Counted from the stretch's first letter, positions 18,077-27,776 are shown. The stretch: 64,000 nt of DNA from Variovorax sp. YR216 (GCF_900107745.1 NZ_FNRO01000009.1:62001-126000); one strand, 5' to 3'. Numbers and translations: made by a program. The notes: generated by a model from the letters alone, not told the origin.

Positions 18077-18099
18077 GCCACAGCGCGAATCTCGCCGCT

Positions 18100-18702
18100 T
18101 CACGCCTTCGAGGCCGGCTCGCCGAGCGAAAGCATCAGCCGGTTCGCCCAGTTGAAGAACGCCGCGCCATGGATCACGTCGGAGATCGCGAGGTCGTCCA
18201 GGCCGGCCGCTCGCAGGCGCTCGACATGCTCGGGGCCGAAGGCCGGCGGTGTCGCCGACAGGTCCACCGATGCGGCGACGATGGCATCCCACCGCTCGTC
18301 GATGCGCGTGCCCACGCCTTCGTCGAGCAGCCGCTGAACCTCGTCGCTGCGGCGCGAGAAGTGCGCGGCGAATCGCGCGTGCACCGACGCGCAGTAGATG
18401 CAGCCGTTGTAGCGCGACGTGGCCGCGGCCGACAGCTCGCGCTCCGCGCGCGGCAGGCCCGCCTCGGGGTTGTAGAAGATGTCCTTGTCGGTCCGCGTGC
18501 GCGCGCCGAGGATGTCCGGGTCGCGCGCGAGCAGCATGAAGTACGGCGACTTGGCACGCGATGCGTCCACCAGGCCGTCGAAGTGCCTCTGCGTCAGTTC
18601 GCTTTCCTGGAGCGGCTCCAGCCACGGAAGCCATTCGAGCTCGTCTTGCGTGAAGGCGCTGGGCGGTACGTTGGAGGGATGGGAAAGCGTCGATGTGGTC
18701 AT
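18100..18702 (-). CDS. Alkylhydroperoxidase-domain protein (Avi_7169-like)
   Basis: A 200-residue AhpD/CMD-fold protein. The redox motif C101-I-Y-C104-A-S-V-H108 matches the CXXC-x3-H catalytic centre of AhpD-type peroxidases. Sequence and neighbours (CMD-domain protein and luciferase-like monooxygenase directly upstream) match the described trio of Avi_7169-, Avi_7170- and KPN_01858-type families. The ATG at 18702 overlaps the end of the upstream gene (ATGA). It is the last gene of the long operon that begins at 26553. A role in disposing of a peroxide or reactive product made by the monooxygenase is inference. Confidence 0.8.
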   Translation of the reverse strand: MTTSTLSHPSNVPPSAFTQDELEWLPWLEPLQESELTQRHFDGLVDASRAKSPYFMLLARDPDILGARTRTDKDIFYNPEAGLPRAERELSAAATSRYNGCIYCASVHARFAAHFSRRSDEVQRLLDEGVGTRIDERWDAIVAASVDLSATPPAFGPEHVERLRAAGLDDLAISDVIHGAAFFNWANRLMLSLGEPASKA

Positions 18703-19355
18703 GATTGAACGGCCTCGCTTGCAGAGGCTTCTGCCTGGGTGGCGACGGGCGTGTCTCGCAGGACTTGCAACCCCGCTGCGACGCGCACCTGGTACGCGAG
18801 GAACGCGACGAGTTGCGACAAGGTGACGATGTCGGTGGTCGACCACCCGGCATCGAGCAACGCCTGCAGGTCCTGCGCCTGCGCATCGCGAGGATGGAAC
18901 ACCAGCAGATGCGCATGCACCAGCGCGGCGGACAGGCGCGGCCCCAGCAGGCAGGCAAGCGCGTCACTCACGCGCCAGGCCGGGCCGGGCACGTCTTCGA
19001 GCGTCAGGCGGCCGGCCGGATAACGGCCGTACGGCCCCGACGAATCGACAGCGGCCGCTTCGGTCACCAGCGCATCGACGAGGCCGCGATCGCTGCCATC
19101 TCGCGCGAGACCGTCCGCATAGAAGGCGGTGGCCTGCGCCTGGCGGTGTAGTGCAGCCACGAAGGTCGCGACGGCGAACCGCTCCGGCAGCGTGAATTCG
19201 CCCACGAGCGGAAGCGGCGGCTCGAAGAGCGCGAGATAGCTGTTCTGCCCATGGAGGCGCGCCTGCGCGCGGCGGGCGCGGATCGCGTCGATGGCATTTC
19301 CCGGCGGGATGCCGGCGAGCTGGTCGATCACATCGGAAGCAGTGGATGAGGTCAT
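18699..19355 (-). CDS. CMD-domain protein (Avi_7170-like)
   Basis: A 218-residue protein of the carboxymuconolactone-decarboxylase fold, paired with the AhpD-like protein. The core F-A-V-A-T-F-V-A-A-L-H-R-Q-A-Q-A-T-A-F-Y and the helix W-S-T-T-D-I-V-T-L-S-Q-L-V-A-F match this fold, but no CXXC pair is present, so it is probably not a peroxidase alone and may form a complex with its neighbour. The ATG at 19355 overlaps the stop of the luciferase-like gene (ATGA). Confidence 0.75.
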   Translation of the reverse strand: MTSSTASDVIDQLAGIPPGNAIDAIRARRAQARLHGQNSYLALFEPPLPLVGEFTLPERFAVATFVAALHRQAQATAFYADGLARDGSDRGLVDALVTEAAAVDSSGPYGRYPAGRLTLEDVPGPAWRVSDALACLLGPRLSAALVHAHLLVFHPRDAQAQDLQALLDAGWSTTDIVTLSQLVAFLAYQVRVAAGLQVLRDTPVATQAEASASEAVQS

Positions 19356-20413
19356 GCGGCGAGGGGTTGGGAGGGTTCGTTGAAAGCGGGCGCGCGGTCC
19401 TGTCGCGACCAGCCGAGCGCGGGTGCGACTTCGGTGGCGATCAGCTCGATGGAGCGCAGGATCAGCGGGTGCGGCGGATCGACCGAATGCACCTGGAACA
19501 CCATGTCGGTCACGCGGTCCAGCGTGCGGTCGGCCCGCAGGGAAGCGATGACGTCCCCGGGCGTGCCGACGTGAACGTCGTAGCCCGCGATGAGTTCCTG
19601 CAGCGTGGCATCGGCGCCGGGGCGGCCAGGATCGGACAGGCGCGCCACGCTGCGGCGCAGGCCCAGCTCGGCCAGGCGAAGCGCCTCCTGGCGATCGTCG
19701 GCGACGAACACCGAGCGCGAGCCCATGATGCGCGGCACACGCCCAGCCGGCAGGTGCGCGAGGTAGGCATCGATGATCGGGTCCTGGAGGTCGGCCAGCG
19801 AGGCATGCTGCGCGCCATCGGGCCGGGGCTGGGTCCTGGACAGCATCAGCCCGTCGCCCGCGGCGCCCGCACGGCTGCCGCCGTTCACGGTGAAGCTGGC
19901 CTGCCAGATGCGACCCAGCAGTTGCGGCGACGACGGGTAGATGCGGGCGCCGCCTTCCAGCGCGCGGCCGGCCCACGCCTCGCGTACCAGCGCCAGATGA
20001 CGCGCGAACACCTCGGCGCGCGCTTCGCTGACGAGGCCGAACGCATGGAAGGCCGAGGGTGTTCCGCCGGTGCCGACCCCGAATTCGAGGCGGCCGCCGG
20101 ACAGCAGGTCGAGCACCACCGCATCCTCGGCGACGCGCACCGCGTTCTCGAGCGGCAGCGTCACGACGCCGGTGCCCAGGCGAATCCGCTGCGTGCGCGC
20201 CGCCGCGTGCGACAGCAGCACGAACGGCGACGGCAGGCCGCCCTCACTTTCATTGAAGTGGTGCTGGGCCACCCAGGCGGAATCGAAACCGAAGGCCTCG
20301 GCATGCACGATCTGCTCGATGGCGAGCCGATAGCGATCGGCGGCGGGTGCGTCGTCCAGGACGCGGGTGAAGAATCCGAGGCGCTTGCCGGTGGACGTGA
20401 AGGTGTCTGCCAT
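19352..20413 (-). CDS. Luciferase-like FMN-dependent monooxygenase (KPN_01858-like)
   Basis: A 353-residue bacterial-luciferase-fold protein expected to use reduced FMN and O2. Family features include L-G-F-F-T-R-V-L-D near the start, A-E-A-F-G-F-D-S-A-W-V-A-Q-H-H-F-N-E (residues about 38-55), the strand I-R-L-G-T-G-V-V-T-L-P, and L-D-L-L-S-G-G-R-L-E-F-G-V-G-T-G-G. No flavin reductase gene is nearby, so FMNH2 must come from elsewhere. The gene is coupled to the CMD gene and sits 4 bases after the VOC gene. Its substrate is unknown; an imported organosulfur or similar compound is a guess from operon context. Confidence 0.85.
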   Translation of the reverse strand: MADTFTSTGKRLGFFTRVLDDAPAADRYRLAIEQIVHAEAFGFDSAWVAQHHFNESEGGLPSPFVLLSHAAARTQRIRLGTGVVTLPLENAVRVAEDAVVLDLLSGGRLEFGVGTGGTPSAFHAFGLVSEARAEVFARHLALVREAWAGRALEGGARIYPSSPQLLGRIWQASFTVNGGSRAGAAGDGLMLSRTQPRPDGAQHASLADLQDPIIDAYLAHLPAGRVPRIMGSRSVFVADDRQEALRLAELGLRRSVARLSDPGRPGADATLQELIAGYDVHVGTPGDVIASLRADRTLDRVTDMVFQVHSVDPPHPLILRSIELIATEVAPALGWSRQDRAPAFNEPSQPLAA

Positions 20414-20417
20414 GTCG

Positions 20418-21245
20418 TCAGGCCGTCGCGGTTTCGGCGCGCGGTGCCTTGGCAGCGGCCGGCACGGTGGATGGGTCCAGCTCGATGCTGGCGCCGTGCG
20501 TCAGCGCGAGGCCGAGCGTGCCGGGCTTGCCGGATGTGCGCAGCACCACGGCAAAGGGCCCTTCACCCCGGGCGGCGAGCCTCGACTCTGGCGAAGTCAG
20601 CGCGAGCGTGCTCGGGCCGAGCTCGACCAGCGCCACCCGGCCTTGTCCGCCCGGCAGGCTCGCGGGGCGCCCGACGTGCGTGTCCACCGCGTCGCGCGCT
20701 GGACCGATGAGCGCGCGATAGCGCGCCAGGGTCGCATCCAGGTCGTGCACCGCGATCGCGAGGCTCGCGACGCCGGTCGCGCCGTTGGGATGCACGCGCG
20801 CGCTTCCCTCAGGAACGCGCAGCGCCCGCGGCGTGAGGTCGCCGCACAGGAACGGCAGGTCCGGCGACGGCGCGCGCGCCGTCTGCCAGCGCAGGCGTTC
20901 CCCATCCGGCCGCAGGCGTCCGCCATCGAGCGGGCCGTCGAGGACGAGCCCGCGCTGCGCGGCTGCGGCGACAGTTTCGGAAGTGCTTTGCGGCAACAGC
21001 GCGAAGTCCACGACGCCTTCTCCGTGGCGCTGCAGGAGTTGCCACCAGCGCTCCTCCGGCGCCGGCGCCTTCCAGGCAATGAGTTCGAAGTAGCTGCCGT
21101 CGGCAAAGACCACCAGCGCGTTGTGCGTGGTGCGCCCGGGGTGGTCCCCGCCGCGCAGCACGTTGAATCCCAGTGCGGTGTAGTCCGCGATGGCCGTTTC
21201 GAGGTCGTTGACGGCGATGACGATGTGATCGAGTTGGAGAGTCAT
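20418..21245 (-). CDS. VOC/glyoxalase-like protein
   Basis: A 275-residue protein with an N-terminal vicinal-oxygen-chelate module (L-D-H-I-V-I-A-V-N-D-L-E-T-A-I-A-D-Y, then D-G-S-Y-F-E-L-I) and a second module around residues 150-250 (G-V-A-S-L-A-I-A-V-H-D-L-D). This is the Glyoxalase_3-type architecture of proteins of unknown substrate. His and Glu at module starts and ends could bind a metal. It lies inside the transporter/monooxygenase operon and may act as a lyase, dioxygenase or binding protein in the same pathway. Confidence 0.8.
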   Translation of the reverse strand: MTLQLDHIVIAVNDLETAIADYTALGFNVLRGGDHPGRTTHNALVVFADGSYFELIAWKAPAPEERWWQLLQRHGEGVVDFALLPQSTSETVAAAAQRGLVLDGPLDGGRLRPDGERLRWQTARAPSPDLPFLCGDLTPRALRVPEGSARVHPNGATGVASLAIAVHDLDATLARYRALIGPARDAVDTHVGRPASLPGGQGRVALVELGPSTLALTSPESRLAARGEGPFAVVLRTSGKPGTLGLALTHGASIELDPSTVPAAAKAPRAETATA

Positions 21246-21257
21246 GTCCGATAGATT

Positions 21258-22108
21258 TCAGGAAGCGGTTCGGGCGGCATCGCCGCCCCCGAGATAGGCG
21301 TCGCGGATGCGCGAATCGGCCAGCAGTTCATGGGCGGGCCCCTGCAACACGATGCGACCGGTCTGCAGCACATAGCCGTAATGCGCGATCTGCAGCGCCA
21401 GGCTCGCGTTCTGCTCGACCATGAAGACCGAGACGCCCTGGCGGTTGATCTGCGCGATCAGCTCGAGCACCTTGTCCACGTAGAGCGGCGACAGGCCCAT
21501 CGTCGGCTCGTCCATGCAGATGAGCTTGGGCCGGCCCATGAGTGCGCGCGCCATCGCGACCATCTGCTGCTCGCCGCCCGACAGCGTTCCCGCCTGGAAG
21601 TCGATGCGCTCGGCGACGCGGGGGAACAGGTCGAGCATGCGCGCCAGATCCTCCGCGACGGCCTTGCGATCGGTGCGCGCATAGGCGCCCATCAGCAGGT
21701 TCTCGCGCACCGTCATCGCGGGGAAGAGCCGGCGCGCCTCGGGCACAGAGGCGATGCCCCGCCGCACCACCTGCGGCGTGCTCAGGCCACCGATCGGGCG
21801 GCCTTCGAATCGGAGTTCGCCCGAGCGCGGCTTGAGCAGGCCGAGCACCACCTTCATGGTGGTGGACTTGCCGCTCGCATTGCCGCCGAGCAGGCTCACG
21901 ATCTGGCCGTGCCCGACTTCGAGGTCGAGGTCGAAGTGCGCCTGCACCGGGCCGTAGAAGCTGTTGATCTTCCGCAGTTCGAGCAGCGGACTCTGAGCCG
22001 ACGGGCCGGAGATCGTGTCGCTGCGCGCCGGCAGCCCGTCGTCTTCGTCGTCCCGCCAGAGCGCCGAGGGCAGAAGGCCGGTGCGGGCGACGGTGGTGGC
22101 GAGCGTGG

Positions 22109-22112
<4 letters not shown>
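21258..22112 (-). CDS. livF: Branched-chain amino acid-type ABC transporter ATPase (LivF-like)
   Basis: A 284-residue ATPase. Walker A is G-G-N-A-S-G-K-S-T (about residues 76-84), the signature is L-S-G-G-E-Q-Q-M-V-A-M-A-R-A-L, Walker B is L-I-C-M-D-E-P, and the H-loop is degenerate (V-E-Q-N). These are LivF features. An N-terminal extension of about 40 residues precedes the ATPase domain, which is unusual. The ATG at 22112 overlaps the LivG stop. With LivG, LivHM and LivK it forms a complete importer. Confidence 0.9.
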
Positions 22113-22934
<822 letters not shown>

Positions 22935-22951
<17 letters not shown>

Positions 22952-23510
22952 CGGGTTCCTTCCGGCCGGAATTCTTCCCGGCCTTCGAGTCGATCAGCTT
23001 CACCTCGGCCCGGATGGTCTGGGGGTTGCGCAGCAGGTTGAGGATCGGGCAGTTGCGCTCGACCGCCTCGAACAGCGCGTCGATCTCTTCGCGCGATGCG
23101 GTCGAATCGATGTGCACCGTGTAGCCGATCTGGTGCGGCCAGATCGGCGTCTCTTCGTGGCCGGGCTTGCCGGCACGCGGATCGATGATGCCGGTCACCT
23201 CGACTTCCAGGCTTTCGAGCGGCACCTTCCGCTCGGCCGCCTGGATGAGAAAGATGTGGGTGACGCAGGTGCCCAGCACGCCGAGCTGGAGCTCCGGCGA
23301 ACTCGGGCCCAGGTTGTAGCCGGCGAAGTCCGGCGGGCTGTCGCTGATGACCTGGTGCTCGCGGATGCGCAGCCGGCGCACGCCGCTGCGGCCTTCGGCG
23401 CGCACGTGCGCCTTGAGGTGCGCGGGTTGCGCAGTGCCTGCGCCGATCGCGGCGTTGCGCGCGAGAACCGCGGCGCGCTTCTCGGCGAGGTAGTCGTTGA
23501 GATGGCTCAT
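22935..23510 (-). CDS. OsmC family protein
   Basis: A 191-residue OsmC/Ohr-fold protein with both redox cysteines, C82 in L-G-T-C-V-T-H and C154 in E-R-N-C-P-I-L-N-L-L, so it could act as a thiol-dependent organic-hydroperoxide peroxidase. The segment S-P-P-D-F-A-G-Y-N-L-G-P-S-S-P-E-L fits the OsmC family better than Ohr. Lying between the permease and LivG genes, it shares the operon with a monooxygenase and an AhpD-like protein, which suggests that the imported compound or its oxidation generates peroxides or reactive sulfur. Confidence 0.85.
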
Positions 23511-23535
23511 GGTGTCGATGGTGTGGATGCAGGTT

Positions 23536-25365
23536 TCAGACGGTGCCCAGCAGACCCTGCGGGCGGAAGCGGATGAGCAGCAGCAGCGCGATCCCGTAGA
23601 CCAGCATGCGGTACTCGGCGGTCACGCGGAACAGCTCCGGCAGACTGACCAGCGCCACTGCGCCGAGCAGCGCGCCGCTGATGTTCCCGAGCCCGCCGAG
23701 GATGACCATGGTCAGCGCGAGGATCGAGATCTGCGAGGTGAAGCTCTCGTGGTTGATGTACGAATACAGGTGCGCGGTGAAGGCGCCGCTCACGCCGGCC
23801 GCAAAGCCGCCGAAGCCGAAGGCCATGGCCTTGTAGCGGTCGGGACTGACGCCGTAGGCGCGCGCGGCGACTTCGTCTTCGCGCACCGCGCGGAAGGTGC
23901 GGCCCAGGTGCGATCGCAAGAGGCGCCACTGCAGGAGCGCCAGCAGCGTCATCGCACCCAGCGAAGCCCAGTAGAACGCGCTGTTCGACGACGCATCGCG
24001 ACCGAAGATCGCAAGCGGCGGGATGCCCGAGATGCCGATGGGCCCGTGCGTGAGGCTCTCCCAGTTGAGGATCGTCAGGGCGACGATCTCGCCGATGCCC
24101 AGGGTCGCGATCGACACGTAGTGGCCGCGCAGCCGGAACGCCGGGAAGATCAGCGCGGTGCCGATCAGTGAGGTGACGAGGCCCGCCACGATGATCGAGG
24201 TGCCCACCGGCAGGTGAAGGTCCAGCACCAGCAGCGAGGACGCGTACGCGCCAATCGCCAGCAGGCCTGCGTGGCCGAGCGAGATCTGGCCGATCGTTCC
24301 CGCGACGAGCGTCAGGCTCAACGCCAGCGCGGCATAGAGCCACGAGTTGGTGAGCGTCTGCAGGATGTAGGGCGACGGATCGAACAGCGGCAGCACCGCA
24401 GCGGCGACGAAGAGCGCGGCGATCAACCGCGGCGGCACGCGCCACGGCTTGCTCGGGGCGATGAAGGTGCCGGTGAGCGGCTCGGGCGGCAATGCCTTCC
24501 TGCGGCCCAGCAGGCCGTTCGGCTTCCACAGCAGGATCGCCAGCAGCAGCGCGAAAGCGAAGAGGTTGCGATACGGCGTGCCGAAGAGCGCCACGCCGTA
24601 GCTCTCGATGAGCCCGAGCAGCATGCTGCCGACGATCGCGCCGGGCACATTGCCCACGCCGCCCACCACGGTCGCGACCACGCCCTTGAGCGTGGCCTGG
24701 AAACTCATGGCCGGGCTGATGTTGTTGTAGTACATGCCCACCAGCAGGCCGGCCAGCCCGCCGAGCGCCGAGGCGATCGCGAACACCGTCTGGTTCACGC
24801 GGTTCACGTCGACGCCCATCTGCAGCGCGGCGTCCCGGTCCTGCGCGGTGGCGCGCACCGCCCAGCCGAGCCGCGTGAAACGCAGGAAGCCGAACAGCAG
24901 CGCGGCACTGGCAATGCCGATGCCCGCGATCAGCAGGTCGAGCGCGCCGATGGTGCCGCTGCCGATCTGCAGGCGCCAGTCCGGAAGCTGCGTCGGCAGC
25001 GCGCGCGGATCGGGACTGAAGGCCAGCTGCACCAGGATGTCGAGCACGAAGCTGATGCCGATGGTCGCGAGCAGCGGCGCGATGCGCGCCGCGCCCTGCA
25101 GCGGCCGGAGGCCCACGCGCTCGATCAGCATGCCCAGCAGGCCGGCGCCGATGACGACCAGGAGGATGGTCACCGGCAGCGGCGTGCGCAGCCAGGTGAT
25201 GGCCGCCCAGCCGATGTAGGCGCCCACGGTGTAGACCGACCCGTGCGCGAAGTTGATCAGGTGCGAGACGCCGAAGATCAGCGCCAGCCCGACCGCCAGC
25301 AACGCATAGATGTTGCCGATGATCAGGCCGTTGACCGTGTAGTCGAAGAAGGAAGTGAAGCTCAT
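23536..25365 (-). CDS. Fused LivH-LivM ABC permease
   Basis: A 609-residue membrane protein joining both permease domains of a branched-chain-amino-acid-type importer. Residues 1 to about 290 are LivH-like (N-G-L-I-I-G-N-I-Y-A-L-L-A-V-G-L-A-L-I-F-G region, then K-P-N-G-L-L-G), and about 310-609 LivM-like (G-H-A-G-L-L-A-I-G-A-Y, then F-R-A-V-R-E-D-E-V-A-A, and R-P-Q-G-L-L-G-T-V). The usual two genes are fused in frame with no stop between. Such fusions occur in Burkholderiales. It lies 18 bases after the binding-protein gene. Confidence 0.9.
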   Translation of the reverse strand: MSFTSFFDYTVNGLIIGNIYALLAVGLALIFGVSHLINFAHGSVYTVGAYIGWAAITWLRTPLPVTILLVVIGAGLLGMLIERVGLRPLQGAARIAPLLATIGISFVLDILVQLAFSPDPRALPTQLPDWRLQIGSGTIGALDLLIAGIGIASAALLFGFLRFTRLGWAVRATAQDRDAALQMGVDVNRVNQTVFAIASALGGLAGLLVGMYYNNISPAMSFQATLKGVVATVVGGVGNVPGAIVGSMLLGLIESYGVALFGTPYRNLFAFALLLAILLWKPNGLLGRRKALPPEPLTGTFIAPSKPWRVPPRLIAALFVAAAVLPLFDPSPYILQTLTNSWLYAALALSLTLVAGTIGQISLGHAGLLAIGAYASSLLVLDLHLPVGTSIIVAGLVTSLIGTALIFPAFRLRGHYVSIATLGIGEIVALTILNWESLTHGPIGISGIPPLAIFGRDASSNSAFYWASLGAMTLLALLQWRLLRSHLGRTFRAVREDEVAARAYGVSPDRYKAMAFGFGGFAAGVSGAFTAHLYSYINHESFTSQISILALTMVILGGLGNISGALLGAVALVSLPELFRVTAEYRMLVYGIALLLLIRFRPQGLLGTV

Positions 25366-25383
25366 GCGGCGACGGGTGCGCGA

Positions 25384-26553
25384 CTACTTCGCGGAGGCGA
25401 CCGAGGCGCGCGCCTTCGCGTCGCCCAGCGCCCACTTGCCGTCCTTCACCACGAGATCGACGCTCTTCACGCCGATGATGCGGCGGCTCTCGGGGTCGAA
25501 GTTCGCCTTGCCGAAGACCACGCTGGGCACGTCCTTGATCTTGTAGAACGCATCGCGCACCGCCTTCCGGTCGGCGTCGGGACCGGCCTGCCGCAGCGCC
25601 GCGGCCGCGATGACGACTGCGTCGTAGGCGTAGGCGTTGAAGGCATCGGGCTCCTTGCCGTACTTGGCCTGGAAGCGCTTGACGAAATCCTGCACCTCGG
25701 CGCGGGGCTCTTCGGGGAAGAAGGCGGTGTTGGTGAAGATGCCGTTGACCGACGCGCCGCCGAGCTCGATGAACTTCGGCGAATACACCGAGCCGCTGGC
25801 CGCGATCGGCTGCTTGAGGCCGACGCTGCGCACCTGGCCGGCGATCAGCGCGCCATCGGGGTAGTACGAGATGAGGACGAGGCCGTCTGGATTCGCATCG
25901 CGCACCCGCACCAGCGTCGAGCGGAAGTCCTTCTCATCGGGCTGATAGCCCTCGGCGACCACCACCTGCGCGCCGCGCTCCTGCGCCGCCTTGACGAAGA
26001 CGTCGCGGCTGGTGCGGCCCCAGTCGGTGTTGAGGTAGAGCACCGCCACGCGCTTGAAGCCCAGCGTCTTGACCGCGAGGTCCGCCAGCAGCGGCTGCGA
26101 ATCGGACTGGCTGATCGACGGGCTCCACACGTAGTCGCCGCCCTTGGTGAAATCGGGATGCGAGTTGGTGAAGCCGAGTTGCACGAGCCCGGCGCGCTGG
26201 TAGATCGGCGATGCCGCCATCGAGGCCGGGCTAGAGAAGTCACCGAGCTCGATGCGGATGCGCTTGTCGTTGACGAACTTCTGCGCCAGGCCCACGGCCT
26301 GCCGCGGGTCGCTCTGGCTGTCTTCGAACACATACGCGAGCGGCCGGCCATGGATGCCGCCCTCGGCATTGATCTGGTCGAGCGCAAGGTCGAAGCCAGC
26401 CTTCCATTGCGCGCCGTACTGGGCGTTCTGCCCGGTCAGCGGCCCGCTGACGCCGAAGAAGACAGGCTCGCCGGTGGCAGGCGCCGCGATGGCGAGCATG
26501 GGTGCCAGCAGCAGCGAGGCCGCGAGGCGGAGAAAGCTCTGTCGATGAAGCAT
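25384..26553 (-). CDS. ABC transporter substrate-binding protein (LivK-like)
   Basis: A 389-residue periplasmic binding protein with a signal peptide ending A-I-A-A-P (about residue 24) and the type I fold of LivJ/LivK: F-F-G-V-S-G-P-L-T-G, L-D-Q-I-N-A-E-G-G-I-H-G-R-P, and A-V-L-Y-L-N-T-D-W-G-R. Branched-chain-amino-acid-type importers also carry amides, aromatic acids and other compounds, so the ligand is open. As first gene of the 18.1-26.55 kb operon, its ligand is presumably the substrate of the monooxygenase pathway. Confidence 0.9.
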   Translation of the reverse strand: MLHRQSFLRLAASLLLAPMLAIAAPATGEPVFFGVSGPLTGQNAQYGAQWKAGFDLALDQINAEGGIHGRPLAYVFEDSQSDPRQAVGLAQKFVNDKRIRIELGDFSSPASMAASPIYQRAGLVQLGFTNSHPDFTKGGDYVWSPSISQSDSQPLLADLAVKTLGFKRVAVLYLNTDWGRTSRDVFVKAAQERGAQVVVAEGYQPDEKDFRSTLVRVRDANPDGLVLISYYPDGALIAGQVRSVGLKQPIAASGSVYSPKFIELGGASVNGIFTNTAFFPEEPRAEVQDFVKRFQAKYGKEPDAFNAYAYDAVVIAAAALRQAGPDADRKAVRDAFYKIKDVPSVVFGKANFDPESRRIIGVKSVDLVVKDGKWALGDAKARASVASAK

Positions 26554-26630
26554 GGAAGTCTTGCCCTGGAAGTGCGAAAGACGTCCATTCTTCGAAAGCG
26601 GGGCCGGCGGGTGAACGAATAAAAAGGTAC

Positions 26631-26657
26631 AGGCTTAGCACCTTTCCGGATAAGCCT
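26631..26657. promoter_or_regulatory. Inverted repeat upstream of the transporter operon
   Basis: AGGCTTA and TAAGCCT form 7-base arms around a 13-base loop, ending at the stop codon of the 110-residue gene and 78 bases before the livK-type start. It could be a weak terminator of the upstream gene or an operator of the operon; neither is proven. Confidence 0.35.
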
Positions 26658-26973
26658 AGTCGGCGCGGGCCTGTCGCAGCGTGATGGCGGCGCTGTCGAC
26701 GCCTGCGCGCGAACAGGCCTGCTCGAGCTCCTCGATCAGCCGGTCGATCTGTGCAAGGAATGTGGTTCTGTCCAGCGGCAGCGGCTGGATGGAAAGGCGC
26801 CACGAGAGATCCGCCAGCGTGCTCTCGCCGCTGCGGCGGGCCCATGGGCGAACCTCGCAGAAGCACAGTGCGGCAAGGTGGCCCAGGTCCATGCGCTTGC
26901 GCGCGTGCCCGATTTCCGCCGCGAGGTCTTCGAGGCGGTCGCGGAGCTGGCCGGTGACGCTTTCATCGTTCAT
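26656..26973 (-). CDS. Hypothetical protein, helical, 105 residues
   Basis: Starting at the ATG at 26973 (or at 26988, five residues longer), the protein is mostly alpha-helical with acidic and basic residues (L-R-D-R-L-E-D-L-A-A-E-I-G-H-A-R-K-R) and a C-terminal helix (L-I-E-E-L-E-Q-A-C). No family was recognised and no signal peptide or membrane segment is seen. The two candidate ATGs lie in a perfect palindrome, which could regulate expression. The reading frame and codon use look genuine, but coding status is only moderately certain. Confidence 0.5.
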   Translation of the reverse strand: MNDESVTGQLRDRLEDLAAEIGHARKRMDLGHLAALCFCEVRPWARRSGESTLADLSWRLSIQPLPLDRTTFLAQIDRLIEELEQACSRAGVDSAAITLRQARAD

Positions 26974-26988
26974 GTTGCATTGCAACAT
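26972..26988. promoter_or_regulatory. Perfect 17-bp palindrome at start codon
   Basis: ATGTTGCA-T-TGCAACAT is perfectly symmetric around position 26980 and contains both candidate start codons of the 105-residue gene. It could be an operator or a start-site hairpin in the mRNA. Confidence 0.45.
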
Positions 26989-27098
26989 TGCCAGCCCGGC
27001 CCGAGGTGCGTCAAGCGCGCGATTAGAGCGGCAACCCTCGGGCAGCGCTTGACAGCGCGCCGGGAAGCTGCCGGAAGCGCCGCCGGCGCGCTTTGCTG

Positions 27099-27596
27099 TT
27101 ACTGCATGTACGCGAGATCACGCACATCCGACCGGATCGCATCTCGGTCCGAGCCGTGCAGCGGCAGGCTGATCATCAGCTCCAGCCGCCGGCGCAACGC
27201 GTAGAGCATCAGGAGCGCCGCGCGGGCGGACTCATCGGGACTGCTCATGGCGGCGACGTCCGGAAAATCCCAGAGCGCAGCATCGGGCTGCCCGGGCCAG
27301 CTCGGCTGCAGCGACAGCATCCCGGCGTCGAGCGTGATGACGAAACTGGCCTGGGGCGCGCCGCCGCGCGTCAACTCGCTCCAGGCGCGGGGCAGCTGGG
27401 TTGGCACCGGCATGCGTGCGCTCGCGAGGGCGCTGATGGCTGCGGGGTCGATGCTGTCGCCGAGATGCGCGGGATGGCCGCACGAGTACGCCGCAAAGCG
27501 GTCGCTTCCGAGATGGGAAAGGCAGGCCTGGGCGAGGATGCTGCGCAAGGTGTTGCGACGCGAAACAAAGATGACCACGAACCGCTTGAGGGCCAT
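27099..27596 (-). CDS. ArsC/low-molecular-weight phosphatase-like protein lacking the catalytic Cys
   Basis: A 165-residue protein with the fold pattern of arsenate reductases and low-molecular-weight tyrosine phosphatases: V-V-I-F-V-S-R-R-N-T-L-R-S near the start corresponds to the usual C-x5-R-S P-loop, followed by A-A-Y-S-C-G-H-P and I-D-P-A-A-I-S-A-L. The nucleophilic Cys is replaced by Ser (V-S-R-R-N), so a phosphatase or reductase reaction is unlikely. The C-terminal half is divergent. The ATG at 27596 gives the family start; the longer frame to 27713 is not supported. Confidence 0.6.
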   Translation of the reverse strand: MALKRFVVIFVSRRNTLRSILAQACLSHLGSDRFAAYSCGHPAHLGDSIDPAAISALASARMPVPTQLPRAWSELTRGGAPQASFVITLDAGMLSLQPSWPGQPDAALWDFPDVAAMSSPDESARAALLMLYALRRRLELMISLPLHGSDRDAIRSDVRDLAYMQ

Positions 27597-27735
27597 TGCA
27601 AGCTGTCTGAAACGAATGGTAAGGCGTAAGCGTAGGCAAGGCGGGCGAACTCGGCAAGCGAGGATTGTCCCGACGGGCACCGTCGGCGCACGGTTCCGGG
27701 CCCCTTCCTGCATTTCGCCCTGGGTGCATTGGTTT

Positions 27736-27769
27736 CAAATCATTTGAATTCAAATGATTTGGATATAAT
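27736..27769 (+). promoter_or_regulatory. Perfect 26-bp palindromic operator and -10 box of the MarR gene
   Basis: Positions 27736-27761 form a perfect 26-base palindrome with half-site CAAATCATTTGAA. It is followed at 27764-27769 by a consensus TATAAT. The ATG of the MarR gene is at 27777, only 7 bases after the -10 box, so the predicted transcript begins at or next to the start codon (leaderless). The palindrome overlaps where the -35 region would be, ideal for repression by the MarR protein. Confidence 0.8.
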
Positions 27770-27776
27770 CACACTC

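Noticed and set aside
24214..26622. Plus-strand open frame of 802 codons
   Set aside because: It is antisense to the LivHM and LivK-type genes with shadow-like H/R/D/Q-rich composition.
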